DNA of 64,000 bases, from positions 8,671 to 72,670 of the forward strand of contig CAYJPA010000017.1 of NCBI GenBank assembly GCA_964371945.1. The letters are read 5' to 3'. Each line of letters begins with the position of its first letter. The first letter of the stretch is position 1. Below are positions 10,531-18,946 of this stretch, one piece after another. The notes below the pieces were generated by a model that searched no databases, was not told the origin of the DNA, and saw only the letters and a list, made by a program, of their open reading frames with translations. The stretch is from CAYJPA01 sp964371945. GTDB taxonomy: Bacteria; Chloroflexota; Chloroflexia; Thermomicrobiales; UBA6265. Both the position numbers and the translations under genes were made by a program.

Positions 10531-12576
10531 TTACCGGAACAGGTTGCTGAACGCCGCCAGGTAGACGCCGACCAGGACGACCATGCCCAGCGCGATCGCG
10601 AGCGCATAGTTCGCCACCAGGCCCGTTTGCACGTGGCGCAGTCGCTGGCTCAAGCCGCTGATCCCGTACGCCACGCCATTGACCGTCGCGTCGATGATCT
10701 TGATATCGACCACTTTCCACAAGAAATCGGCGAACCCTTTCAGCGGCTGTACGAAGAGGCGGTCGTATAGCTCGTCAAAGCGCCACTTCTCATACAGGAA
10801 GAGATAGAGCCCGTGATACCGGCCGGCGACCGCCACCGGGTTGATCCGGCCGGCGATGTATGTCAGGTAGGCGGCGAAGATGCCCGAAAGCGCGATGATC
10901 GTCGAGATGATCGCGAAGGTCCATTTGGTGCTGTTGGAGATCTCATGATGCTCGGCGACCGCGCCCTCTTCCGCGTGCTCCTCCTCGCCCTCGGTCACGC
11001 CCTCTTCCGGAGCAGTCTCCGTCTCCTGAATCGTGTAGAGCGATGCGACTTCTTCGCCCGCGGCGTGGCTTTCCGATTCGGACGAAAAGACCGGCTCCAG
11101 GAACTTGTGGAAACGGCCTTCGTCGGGCGGGAAGCCGACGAATCCGATGACCGCCGCCGGAATCGCAAGCAGTACAAGGGGGATCCAGATAACCGGAGGC
11201 GACTCGTGCGGATGCACATGCTGCTCGTCGAACCGCGGCTTTCCGTAGAAGGTGAGGAAGACAAGCCTGAACATGTAGAAGGCCGTGAAGAAGGCGGCGA
11301 TAAGACCCACGATCGCGACGAACTTTCCATAGTTCGGGAAAACTGGACTGGTCCAGGCTCCAGCGATGATCTCGTCCTTGCTCCAGAACCCGGCAAACGG
11401 CACGATGCCGGCATTCGCGAGCGCGCCGACCAGGAAGGTGACGAACGTGATCGGCATGAATTTCTTCAGCCCGCCCATCTTTTGAATATCCTGCTCTTCG
11501 TGCATTCCGTGGATCACACTGCCGCACCCGAGGAAGAGCAGCCCCTTGAAGAAGGCATGCGTCATCAGGTGGAAGATCGCCGACATCCAGGCGCCGGTTC
11601 CGATCGCGAACGCCATAAACCCAAGCTGGCTCACGGTCGAATACGCGACGATGCGCTTGATGTCGTTTTGCGTGATCGCGATCGTTGCGGCCATGAAAGC
11701 GGTGAAGACACCGATCGTGGCAATCACCCACATCGCGGTGTCCGACTGCTGCACGATCGCGTGCGAGCGCGCCATCATGTAAATGCCGGCCGTCACCATC
11801 GTCGCGGCGTGAATCAGGGCCGAAACCGGGGTCGGACCCTCCATCGCGTCCGGCAACCAGACATGCAGCGGGAACTGCGCGCTCTTCCCGATCGCTCCCA
11901 TGAAGAGCAGCAATGAGATCCCCGTAAGCGCGTTTTGGGAGGCAACCCCGTGCGTCGCTTCGGCAAAGACGCCATGCTCGCCGAAGAACGAGAGCGTGCC
12001 GAATGCGGTGAAGATCCACATGATCCCCAAGCCGAAGCCAAGGTCACCGATCCGGTTGACGATGAAGGCCTTCTTCGCGGCATTGGCAGCGGAGCGCCGT
12101 TTGAAGTAGTACCCGATGAGCAAGTATGAGCAGAGACCAACCGCTTCCCAGAAAACGAAGACGAGCAGGTAATTCTCCGCCAGGACGAGCATCAACATTG
12201 AGAAAACGAAGAGCGGAAGGTAGGAGAAGAAGCGATAAAAGCCGCTATCGCCGTGCATATATCCAATGGAGTAAACGTGAACCAGGAATCCGACGGTCGT
12301 GACGACCAGTAGCATGATCGCGGTCAGTTGATCCGCAAAAAGGTTGACGTCGACATGGAAGTCGCCCGACGGAATCCAGGTGAAGAGATGCTGTGAGATC
12401 GGCTCGCTGTTGTCACGGATATCGAAAAACGCGAAGACCGAGAGCAACCACGAACCGAAGACCGCGGGAACGGCGATCAGGTGCGCTTTGTTCTTGATGT
12501 ACCAGCGCCCGAGCAGAAAGTTGATTGCGAACGCCGCCAGTGGCAGCGCCGGAATCAGAAACAAATAGTCAGCCAT
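10531..12576 (-). CDS. nuoL: NADH-quinone oxidoreductase subunit L
   Basis: 681 residues, the largest antiporter-like subunit, carrying the long lateral helix at its C-terminus. Landmarks: VFVFWEAVGLCSYLLIGYYF, SAQFPLHVWLPDAMEGPTPVSALIHAATMV, IVAYSTVSQLGFMAFAIG, and HAFFKGLLFLGCGSVIHGMH. Before the last helices there is an acidic low-complexity stretch (TETAPEEGVTEGEEEHAEEG, ~residues 515-540) that is unusual for the family. Seventy-three bases separate it from nuoK. Confidence 0.97.
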   Translation of the reverse strand: MADYLFLIPALPLAAFAINFLLGRWYIKNKAHLIAVPAVFGSWLLSVFAFFDIRDNSEPISQHLFTWIPSGDFHVDVNLFADQLTAIMLLVVTTVGFLVHVYSIGYMHGDSGFYRFFSYLPLFVFSMLMLVLAENYLLVFVFWEAVGLCSYLLIGYYFKRRSAANAAKKAFIVNRIGDLGFGLGIMWIFTAFGTLSFFGEHGVFAEATHGVASQNALTGISLLLFMGAIGKSAQFPLHVWLPDAMEGPTPVSALIHAATMVTAGIYMMARSHAIVQQSDTAMWVIATIGVFTAFMAATIAITQNDIKRIVAYSTVSQLGFMAFAIGTGAWMSAIFHLMTHAFFKGLLFLGCGSVIHGMHEEQDIQKMGGLKKFMPITFVTFLVGALANAGIVPFAGFWSKDEIIAGAWTSPVFPNYGKFVAIVGLIAAFFTAFYMFRLVFLTFYGKPRFDEQHVHPHESPPVIWIPLVLLAIPAAVIGFVGFPPDEGRFHKFLEPVFSSESESHAAGEEVASLYTIQETETAPEEGVTEGEEEHAEEGAVAEHHEISNSTKWTFAIISTIIALSGIFAAYLTYIAGRINPVAVAGRYHGLYLFLYEKWRFDELYDRLFVQPLKGFADFLWKVVDIKIIDATVNGVAYGISGLSQRLRHVQTGLVANYALAIALGMVVLVGVYLAAFSNLFR

Positions 12577-12578
12577 TC

Positions 12579-12600
12579 GCCGTCAGCCCTCAGCCGTCAG
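12579..12600 (-). repeat. three tandem heptamers in the nuoK-nuoL gap
   Basis: On the minus strand the gap reads CTGACGG CTGAGGG CTGACGG C, three near-identical 7-base units. It could be slippage-prone spacer DNA; no function is apparent. Confidence 0.5.
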
Positions 12601-12649
12601 TTCACGTTTGAGCGAGTAATGCACAGTCTCTCTGTTCCAAACCGCGTAA

Positions 12650-12958
12650 TTAGTCGCGCAATGTCCGCATTTCGTCCACGTCCACGGTTCGGACCCGGCG
12701 GCTCAACGCCACAATGATCGCGAGCCCGACCGCCGCCTCTGCCGCGGCCACCGTAATCGTGAAAACCGCGAAACTCTGTCCACTCAGCGAATCCAGCTCC
12801 CAGCCAAAGGCGACCAGCGCGATATTCGCGGCCGTCACCATGAGCTCGACGCACATGAAAATGATGATCAGGTTCCGGCGGATCAGCACGCCCATCATCC
12901 CGATGATGAAGAGCGCCGCGCTCAGAAACAGAAAATGATCTGTACTAAGTTCGCCCAT
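12650..12958 (-). CDS. nuoK: NADH-quinone oxidoreductase subunit K
   Basis: 102 residues with three transmembrane helices, the standard size. Shows the conserved IGMMGVLIRRNLIIIFMCVELM, with the intramembrane glutamate, and VFTITVAAAEAAVGLAIIVAL, with the second glutamate, both used in coupling quinone reduction to proton pumping. Sits between nuoJ and nuoL in the operon. Confidence 0.97.
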   Translation of the reverse strand: MGELSTDHFLFLSAALFIIGMMGVLIRRNLIIIFMCVELMVTAANIALVAFGWELDSLSGQSFAVFTITVAAAEAAVGLAIIVALSRRVRTVDVDEMRTLRD

Positions 12959-13000
12959 GTACGACCCCCGAGAACCCGTTCGCTAACTCGTTTCGTCGTG

Positions 13001-13729
13001 TCATTTCCGCCGGCCGATCGTCGTGTACGCATCCGGATCCTTGGTCATGATCAGTGTGCGGCTGTATCCGGCAGTAGCGGCCTCGATCTCCTCCGCCTCG
13101 CGCGAGCCAGGCATCGCGGATTCGCCTTCCGGCCCCGCCGGCAGCGCGAAGTCGACACCGCGAGCGTGCCCAAGCGAGATCGTGCCACGACGTTGCGTGA
13201 TCCGGAGACCTAGTCTTTCCGGCATCGCCAGCACGATCGCGCCGATAACGCCGACCGTCAAAACCAGCGATGCGATTTCGAACGGGAAGACGTAGGTCGA
13301 ATAGAGCGTTCGGCCAAGTGCCTGCGTGTTGCCGCCGGCAGCCGCGATATTCTCAGCGGTCGCATTCCCGGAAGCGCCCCGAATCGTCCGGTCGATGATC
13401 GCGATGCCGATTTCCAGCAACAAAATCGCCCCGAGCAGCAATCCGACATAACGCTGGACCGGTCGCGCGGTGTGAAATTCCGGCAGATCGTCTGGGTCGA
13501 CCAGCATGAGCACAAAGAGCACCAGCACCAGGATCGCGCCGGTGTACACGATCACCTGCACAACCGCCAGGAACTCGGCGCCGAGCATCAGGAAGATGCC
13601 CGCAACATTGAAGAAGCAGAGCACGAGAAAGATCGCGGAGTGGACCGGATTGTTGACCACAACCACACCGCCCGCACAGAGCACGCAGATCGTCGCGATC
13701 ATATAGAAGATGATGACGTCCCAGGGCAT
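13001..13729 (-). CDS. nuoJ: NADH-quinone oxidoreductase subunit J
   Basis: 242 residues with five helices. Conserved NNPVHSAIFLVLCFFNVAGIF and the pi-bulge helix segment QVIVYTGAILVLVLFVLMLV are clear. The C-terminal ~70 residues after the last helix are hydrophilic and longer than in E. coli (184 residues), ending in a cytoplasmic tail of unknown role. Thirty-nine bases separate it from nuoH. Confidence 0.96.
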   Translation of the reverse strand: MPWDVIIFYMIATICVLCAGGVVVVNNPVHSAIFLVLCFFNVAGIFLMLGAEFLAVVQVIVYTGAILVLVLFVLMLVDPDDLPEFHTARPVQRYVGLLLGAILLLEIGIAIIDRTIRGASGNATAENIAAAGGNTQALGRTLYSTYVFPFEIASLVLTVGVIGAIVLAMPERLGLRITQRRGTISLGHARGVDFALPAGPEGESAMPGSREAEEIEAATAGYSRTLIMTKDPDAYTTIGRRK

Positions 13730-13768
13730 TGACTACGCTCCGCTCACCGCTCGAAAGACCACCGCGTC

Positions 13769-14917
13769 CTAACCGATCGCCTCGCTCTCGTCGCCGCGGT
13801 CAGAGATACCGTTCAACAGCCAGATCAAAACCGGGAACCCGATCAACGCCAGCATGATCACCGCCGCCTGACCTAAAGAGACCTGGTCGTTGCTGTACAG
13901 GCGAACCAATGAGGTGAAAACGATGTTGATCAGCACGAGCGGAAGGAGCACTTTCCAGGCAATGCCCATCAATTGGTCATAGCGGAAGCGTGGGAGCGTT
14001 GCCCGGAGCCAGATATAGAAGAAAAGGAAGAGCAACGTTTTGACGAGCAGCCAGACGATTCCAAGTCCCCAATACTCCTGGGCGCCTGGTCCGCTGGTGC
14101 CGCCGAGGAAGAGCGTGCTGGCAAAAAGGGAAACCACGATCATCGCGATGTACTCGCCCAGGAAGTAGAACGAGAAGCGGAATGCCGAGTATTCGGTGTG
14201 GAATCCGGAGACGAGCTCGGTCTCGGCTTCTGGGAGATCGAACGGCGCCCGGTTCGTTTCCGCCACCGCGGCGATCATGAAGATCACGAACGCGACCGGC
14301 TGCGACAGGATGTACCAGTTGCTCAGCGTAAACGGACCGACTTCGAGATTGCGCTGCTGGGACTCGACGATATCTCGCAAACTCAACGACCCAGTCAGCA
14401 CGAAAACGCCGACCAGCGACAATCCCAGAATGATCTCGTACGAAATCACTTGAGCGGCCGCACGGAGTCCGCCAAGCAGCGAGTAACGGTTCGCCGATGC
14501 CCAGGCGCCGAGGATGATGCCGTAAACGCCGATGCCGCTGAAGGCCAGGATGAAGAGCGCGCCGACATTGACGTCGGTCACGTAGAGATTGACGTCACGT
14601 CCAAAGACCTGAATAGTCGGACCAAATGGAATGACCGCGACGCCGACGATCGAGGTGATAAAAACAATCAACGGCGCGAAGAAGAAGACGATCTTGTCGG
14701 ACGCCCCGGGGATCAGGTCTTCCTTGCCCAGCAGCTTGATTCCGTCCGCGATCGGCTGCAGTAAGCCTTTTGGACCAGTGCGCGTCGGACCCATGCGGTC
14801 CTGCATGGCGGCCAGAACCTTGCGCTCGTAGTAGGTCATGTACGCCATACCAATCAGCAGCACATTCATGATGAGGAACGCCACTATGAACGTGAGCCAG
14901 ACTGGCTGGTCTGCCAT
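13769..14917 (-). CDS. nuoH: NADH-quinone oxidoreductase subunit H
   Basis: Quinone-chamber membrane subunit, ~382 residues. Shows YERKVLAAMQDRMGPTRTGP, then LLQPIADGIKLLGKEDL, the loop ETNRAPFDLPEAETELVSGF and EYSAFRFSFYFLGEY, all at the entry of the ubiquinone/menaquinone tunnel. The ATG at 14917 (MADQPVWLTF) matches the family better than an upstream GTG at 14947. The 204 bases between nuoD and nuoH, where nuoI normally lies, contain no ferredoxin-like coding sequence. Confidence 0.96.
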   Translation of the reverse strand: MADQPVWLTFIVAFLIMNVLLIGMAYMTYYERKVLAAMQDRMGPTRTGPKGLLQPIADGIKLLGKEDLIPGASDKIVFFFAPLIVFITSIVGVAVIPFGPTIQVFGRDVNLYVTDVNVGALFILAFSGIGVYGIILGAWASANRYSLLGGLRAAAQVISYEIILGLSLVGVFVLTGSLSLRDIVESQQRNLEVGPFTLSNWYILSQPVAFVIFMIAAVAETNRAPFDLPEAETELVSGFHTEYSAFRFSFYFLGEYIAMIVVSLFASTLFLGGTSGPGAQEYWGLGIVWLLVKTLLFLFFYIWLRATLPRFRYDQLMGIAWKVLLPLVLINIVFTSLVRLYSNDQVSLGQAAVIMLALIGFPVLIWLLNGISDRGDESEAIG

Positions 14918-15121
14918 GAGTCGCTTTGCTCCGTGGTAGCCGCCCACTCAGCACGGGCGGCCATCAGTTCGATCAAACGAGGGGCGAACACTTCCCAGAA
15001 CCGGTTCTCATCAAACCGCACAACGCGGCGATCGGGCTCCCCGCCCCGGCCGCCGCGCCTATGTTACTGCCAACGTTCCGATTCAGGCGACAGGTTTGCC
15101 ACAATGTTGGGCAAAAACAGC

Positions 15122-16405
15122 CTATCGGTCCACGGAACCGAGAACGATGTCGATCGTGCCGATCAACGCCACCACATCCGCAAGCATGGCCCCCTGCGCC
15201 ACGTGCGGCAGGACGCCGAGATTCACAAAGTCTGGCGCGCGAATTCGGAAGCGGTATGGCAACGGAGTTCCGTCCGATACGAAGTAGTAGCCATTCTCGC
15301 CCTTGGGATGCTCGACACTTGCATACGCCTCGCCCACCGGCGGGCTGAAGCCCTTGATCACCCAGATGAAGTGACGCTGCATATCCTCGGCAGTCGTCAT
15401 GGTCCCTTTGTGCGGGGGGATCACATACGCCGACTCGTAGGCCATCAGCGGGCGATCGTCGTGCTCGACCGTGTCGAGGCACTGCGTGATGATCTTGATC
15501 GCCTGCCGCATCTCTTCCATGCGCACAAGATAGCGGTCGAAGACATCGCCGTGCGTGCCCAGAGGCACCTCGAAATCGAGCCGGTCATAGATCAGGTACG
15601 GCGTCGACGTGCGAACGTCGTAGTTCACGCCGGAGCCCCGTAGGCAGGCGCCGGTCAGCGCATAACTGATCGCCGCCTCAGGCGAGATCACCCCGACGCC
15701 CTTCGTGCGGGCCATCCAGATCGGGTTCGCGTTGAGCAGATCGCCATACTCGCGCTGGCGATCAGGGAAGACCTTGAGGAAATCGCGAACCTGCTCGACC
15801 AATCCATCGGGGATCGACCGGGAGAAACCGCCGATCTCCATCATGTTTGTGGTCAGGCGAGCACCGCAAAACGCCTCGAAGATGTCGAGAATGATCTCCC
15901 GCTCGCGGAAGCAATAGAGGGACATCGACAGCGCGCCGATATCGAGCGCGTGCGTTCCTAGCCACACTAGGTGCGATGCGATCCGCGAGAGCTCGGCCAT
16001 GATCACACGCCAGTACTGCGCGCGCTCCGGCGACTCCAGACCGCAGAGCTTTTCGATCGCCAACACGCAGCCGAGATTGTTCGCCGGCGCCGCGACGTAA
16101 TCGGTCCGATCCGTCCACGGGATAACCTGGGCATATCGATGCGCTTCGCCCAGCTTCTCGACACCCCGGTGAAGATAACCAAGCACGGGATCGCAATCGG
16201 TGATGATCTCGCCATCAAGCTTCAGGATCACCCGCATCACGCCGTGCGTGCTTGGATGCTGCGGCCCCATGTTCAGCGTGAGCTGGCGCGATCCATCGTC
16301 GAGCGCCGACTCGTCGCTGATCGTCAAGGTGCCGGTGCTTGGGACATCGTCATTGAAGTCGAGGTCGCTTCCGTCGGGTCGTTTGGTGATCGCTGGTGCG
16401 CTCAT
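15122..16405 (-). CDS. nuoD: NADH-quinone oxidoreductase subunit D
   Basis: 49-kDa-type subunit, ~427 residues, related to the large subunit of NiFe hydrogenases. Shows LNMGPQHPSTHGVMRVILKLDGE, YLHRGVEKLGE, RTDYVAAPANNLGC and RGSGVNYDVR, which line the quinone pocket, and the C-terminal DVVALIGTIDIVLGSVDR. Start taken at 16405, five bases after the nuoC stop. A longer frame opening at 16489 would run into nuoC and is not homologous. Confidence 0.96.
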   Translation of the reverse strand: MSAPAITKRPDGSDLDFNDDVPSTGTLTISDESALDDGSRQLTLNMGPQHPSTHGVMRVILKLDGEIITDCDPVLGYLHRGVEKLGEAHRYAQVIPWTDRTDYVAAPANNLGCVLAIEKLCGLESPERAQYWRVIMAELSRIASHLVWLGTHALDIGALSMSLYCFREREIILDIFEAFCGARLTTNMMEIGGFSRSIPDGLVEQVRDFLKVFPDRQREYGDLLNANPIWMARTKGVGVISPEAAISYALTGACLRGSGVNYDVRTSTPYLIYDRLDFEVPLGTHGDVFDRYLVRMEEMRQAIKIITQCLDTVEHDDRPLMAYESAYVIPPHKGTMTTAEDMQRHFIWVIKGFSPPVGEAYASVEHPKGENGYYFVSDGTPLPYRFRIRAPDFVNLGVLPHVAQGAMLADVVALIGTIDIVLGSVDR

Positions 16406-16410
16406 GGTGA

Positions 16411-17043
16411 CTAAACTCCCCGCCCGGTCCAACGTGTGCGCGTACGCGGGACGGTCCGCTCGGTGTTGTAGCTTGGGAATTCTTTCCAACCGCGTAGCGG
16501 GTAGTCCTTGCGCAGCGGAAAGCCTTCATCCCACTCGTCCGGCAGCAAAATCCGCCGGAGATTGGGATGACCTTCGAAATTGATGCCGAACATGTCGTAG
16601 CACTCGCGCTCGAGCCAGTTGGCGCCGTTCCAGAGCGGAACGAGCGACGGCACCGGCTCGCCGTCATTGCAGCCGGCCTTCAACCGAAGCCGGACGCGGT
16701 TCTTGAGCGAATACAGGAGCGCAACGACATCGAATCGCGGCTCCACACGTAGGCGAAGCATGTCGATCGCGGTGATATCGGTCAGCATCGTGAATGAGGT
16801 GCGTTGATCGTCCCGCAGCAGAGCGCAGGCATCGCGCAGCGATTTCCGCTGCACGTGGATCGTCGTTTCGTCCCGAAAACGAACCAACTCGACGATCACA
16901 CCCGGCATTCGCTCCCGCAGCAGGCGTACAGCGGGGTGCAGCTCGATATCGGGGTCGGTATACATCGCACGCGCCCAGGGTTCGACCGGCGTGGTTGGCG
17001 CCACGGCGGTTTCAGCAGTCTGGGTTGCGGTGCCGTCGCTCAC
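16411..17043 (-). CDS. nuoC: NADH-quinone oxidoreductase subunit C
   Basis: 210-residue 30-kDa-type subunit of the peripheral arm. The signature ERECYDMFGINFEGHPNLRRILLPDEWDEGFPLRKDYPLRG near residues 145-185 is unmistakable. The first ~35 residues (alanine/threonine-rich) are a non-conserved extension. Not fused to nuoD, unlike in E. coli. Confidence 0.97.
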   Translation of the reverse strand: MSDGTATQTAETAVAPTTPVEPWARAMYTDPDIELHPAVRLLRERMPGVIVELVRFRDETTIHVQRKSLRDACALLRDDQRTSFTMLTDITAIDMLRLRVEPRFDVVALLYSLKNRVRLRLKAGCNDGEPVPSLVPLWNGANWLERECYDMFGINFEGHPNLRRILLPDEWDEGFPLRKDYPLRGWKEFPSYNTERTVPRTRTRWTGRGV

Positions 17044-17077
17044 GATTGATCACTCCTCGGTGGAATAGTGCTCGAAC

Positions 17078-17629
17078 TTAGGCGCGAACGGCCGCCATCG
17101 CGGACTGCCGCTCGGCCAACCGCTGAGCCTCGGCCGCGCCCGTGCCCTGCTTCTTCGCCATCGTTTCGTACTTAATAACCTTGTTCTGCAGTTCGAGGAT
17201 GCCGTAATAGAGCGCTTCAGGCGTCGGCGGACAGCCGGGAACATAGATATCGACCGGCACAACCTGATCGACGCCTTGGACCACCGCGTAGGTGTCGAAC
17301 GGGCCGCCGACATTAGCGCAGCTGCCCATCGACACGACCCACTTTGGCTCCGGCATCTGGTCGTAGAGCGTGCGCACGATCGGAGCCATCTTTTTGGTCA
17401 CGGTGCCGGCCACGATCATCAGATCGGCCTGACGCGGAGACGCGCGGTAGAGCATGCCAAACCGTTCCGCGAGGTCGAACCGGCTCATCGAGGCCGAGAT
17501 CATTTCGATCGCGCAGCAGGCAAGCCCGAACTGCAGCCACCAGAGCGAAGAGCGGCGAGCCCAATTGAATACGAAGTCGAGCGAAGTAATGAAAATGTTC
17601 TTATCGAACCGGTCGTCGATTAAACCCAT
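17078..17629 (-). CDS. nuoB: NADH-quinone oxidoreductase subunit B
   Basis: 183 residues, holds the terminal [4Fe-4S] cluster N2. The ligands are visible: the tandem cysteines of FGLACCAIEM, GSCANVGGPF, and YVPGCPPTPEAL. The ATG at 17629 (MGLIDDRFD) is chosen; the open frame extends to 17740 but that part lies inside nuoA and is unrelated. Overlaps the nuoA stop by 10 bases, suggesting coupled translation. Confidence 0.97.
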   Translation of the reverse strand: MGLIDDRFDKNIFITSLDFVFNWARRSSLWWLQFGLACCAIEMISASMSRFDLAERFGMLYRASPRQADLMIVAGTVTKKMAPIVRTLYDQMPEPKWVVSMGSCANVGGPFDTYAVVQGVDQVVPVDIYVPGCPPTPEALYYGILELQNKVIKYETMAKKQGTGAAEAQRLAERQSAMAAVRA

Positions 17630-17985
17630 TCGAGGGCACCTTTCTTCCAGGCATAGACATACCCGGTAAAGAGCAACCCGATGAACGAGAGCATTTCCAC
17701 GAACCCGAACAGCCCAAGGTCGTCGAAGATGACCGCCCACGGGTAGATGAAAACCGCTTCAATGTCGAAGATCACGAACAGCATCGCGACAACGTAGAAG
17801 CGAGGGGTGTATTGTGGTTTGACAGGCGTGATATCCGGCACGCCGCTCTCGTATGGAGCGGACTTCACGGCCGACGGCTTCTCGGGTGCGACGATCTTGT
17901 TGAGGGTCAGTAGAAGCATGCCCATTGCAAACGCGGAAATGGTCATCAGTCCGACGACGACCCAACTATCCCCGTAGACCTGCAC
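17620..17985 (-). CDS. nuoA: NADH-quinone oxidoreductase subunit A
   Basis: 121 residues, three helices, first gene of the operon. Shows PYESGVPDITPVK (the conserved YESG/C loop, here with G-V in place of the usual G-C), PRFYVVAMLFVIFDIEAVFIYPWAV and the last helix. The operon promoter must lie in the ~280 bases between this start and the divergent pcm gene. Confidence 0.96.
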   Translation of the reverse strand: MQVYGDSWVVVGLMTISAFAMGMLLLTLNKIVAPEKPSAVKSAPYESGVPDITPVKPQYTPRFYVVAMLFVIFDIEAVFIYPWAVIFDDLGLFGFVEMLSFIGLLFTGYVYAWKKGALEWV

Positions 17986-18268
17986 CTGCGCGCCGCTCCT
18001 TTAGTGCTCTGGTGACGCTCTTCGTCGCCCGCCGATACCAGCATTCCGTGCTACTCGAGTCGACGGATTCGGTCTGCTCAGAGAGCCTGCGAAGCCGCGC
18101 CGAACATCGTGTAGCTTATCACAATCACCCTCTGTCCACCGTCGCCAAGTTGCCTTTTGCAAGCGCCACAGCCCGAATTTCTGCTGACTGAGCGATGGAT
18201 TTTCTTAACCCGGTCATGAGACGATGGACCCGACCATGCAGCAACGATCCTCAAATGGAAGGACGATC

Positions 18269-18946
18269 ATGGCGGAAGTTGCGGCCATCCACAATCGTAT
18301 CCAAGCGCTGATCGATGAGCTTCTGCGACAGGGGATCACTGACCAGCGGGTGCTCGACGCGATCGCGACCGTCCCCAGGGAGCGCTTCGTTCCCGAATCC
18401 CAACGAGAGCATGCCTGGGCAAACGTCGCACTGCCGATCGGCGAAGGTCAAACTATTTCCCAGCCATACGTCGTTGCGTTGATGAGCCAGGCACTACACC
18501 TGACCGGTCATGAACGCGTACTGGAGATCGGAACCGGCTCCGGCTATCAGGCGGCGGTGCTCGCTCAACTCGCAAAAGAGCTCGTCACCATCGAGCGGCA
18601 TGCCGCTCTGGCGCACGGCGCTCGTAAACTCCTAACCGAACTGGGAATTCAAAACGTGAGCGTCTACATCGGCGACGGAACGCTCGGACGTTCTGAGGAT
18701 GCGCCGTTTGACGGCATCATCGTGACCGCCGGCGCGCCAAACGTTCCACCTCGTCTCGTGTCGCAGCTCAATCCAGACGGCGGGCGGCTCGTGATCCCAA
18801 TCGGTCAAATCAGCGACCAACACCTGGTCGCGATCGAGCGACACGGCGATCAGGAAGTTCGGGAAGAGCTCGGCCCCGTCCGCTTCGTCCCCTTGATTGG
18901 TCAGGGCGGTTGGTCGCCCGATTCAGAGCTCGACTCCAAGGAATGA
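18269..18946 (+). CDS. pcm: protein-L-isoaspartate O-methyltransferase
   Basis: Repairs damaged L-isoaspartyl residues in proteins using S-adenosylmethionine. 225 residues from the ATG at 18269, which has GGAAGG just upstream; an upstream ATG at 18224 is not needed. Motifs: VPRERFVPESQREHAWAN, the substrate loop GEGQTISQPYVVALM, SAM motif I VLEIGTGSGYQAAVLAQL, and the post-I acidic VTIERH. DGIIVTAGAPNVPPRLVSQL follows. Single-gene unit divergent from nuoA. Confidently a Pcm-family member. Confidence 0.93.
   Translation: MAEVAAIHNRIQALIDELLRQGITDQRVLDAIATVPRERFVPESQREHAWANVALPIGEGQTISQPYVVALMSQALHLTGHERVLEIGTGSGYQAAVLAQLAKELVTIERHAALAHGARKLLTELGIQNVSVYIGDGTLGRSEDAPFDGIIVTAGAPNVPPRLVSQLNPDGGRLVIPIGQISDQHLVAIERHGDQEVREELGPVRFVPLIGQGGWSPDSELDSKE

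Noticed and set aside
10813..12019. Long open frames on both strands inside nuoL
   Set aside because: Low-complexity, Arg/Asp-rich; nuoL is intact and conserved through the region.
14918..15121. Remnant of nuoI between nuoD and nuoH
   Set aside because: No CxxCxxCxxxCP pattern in any frame.
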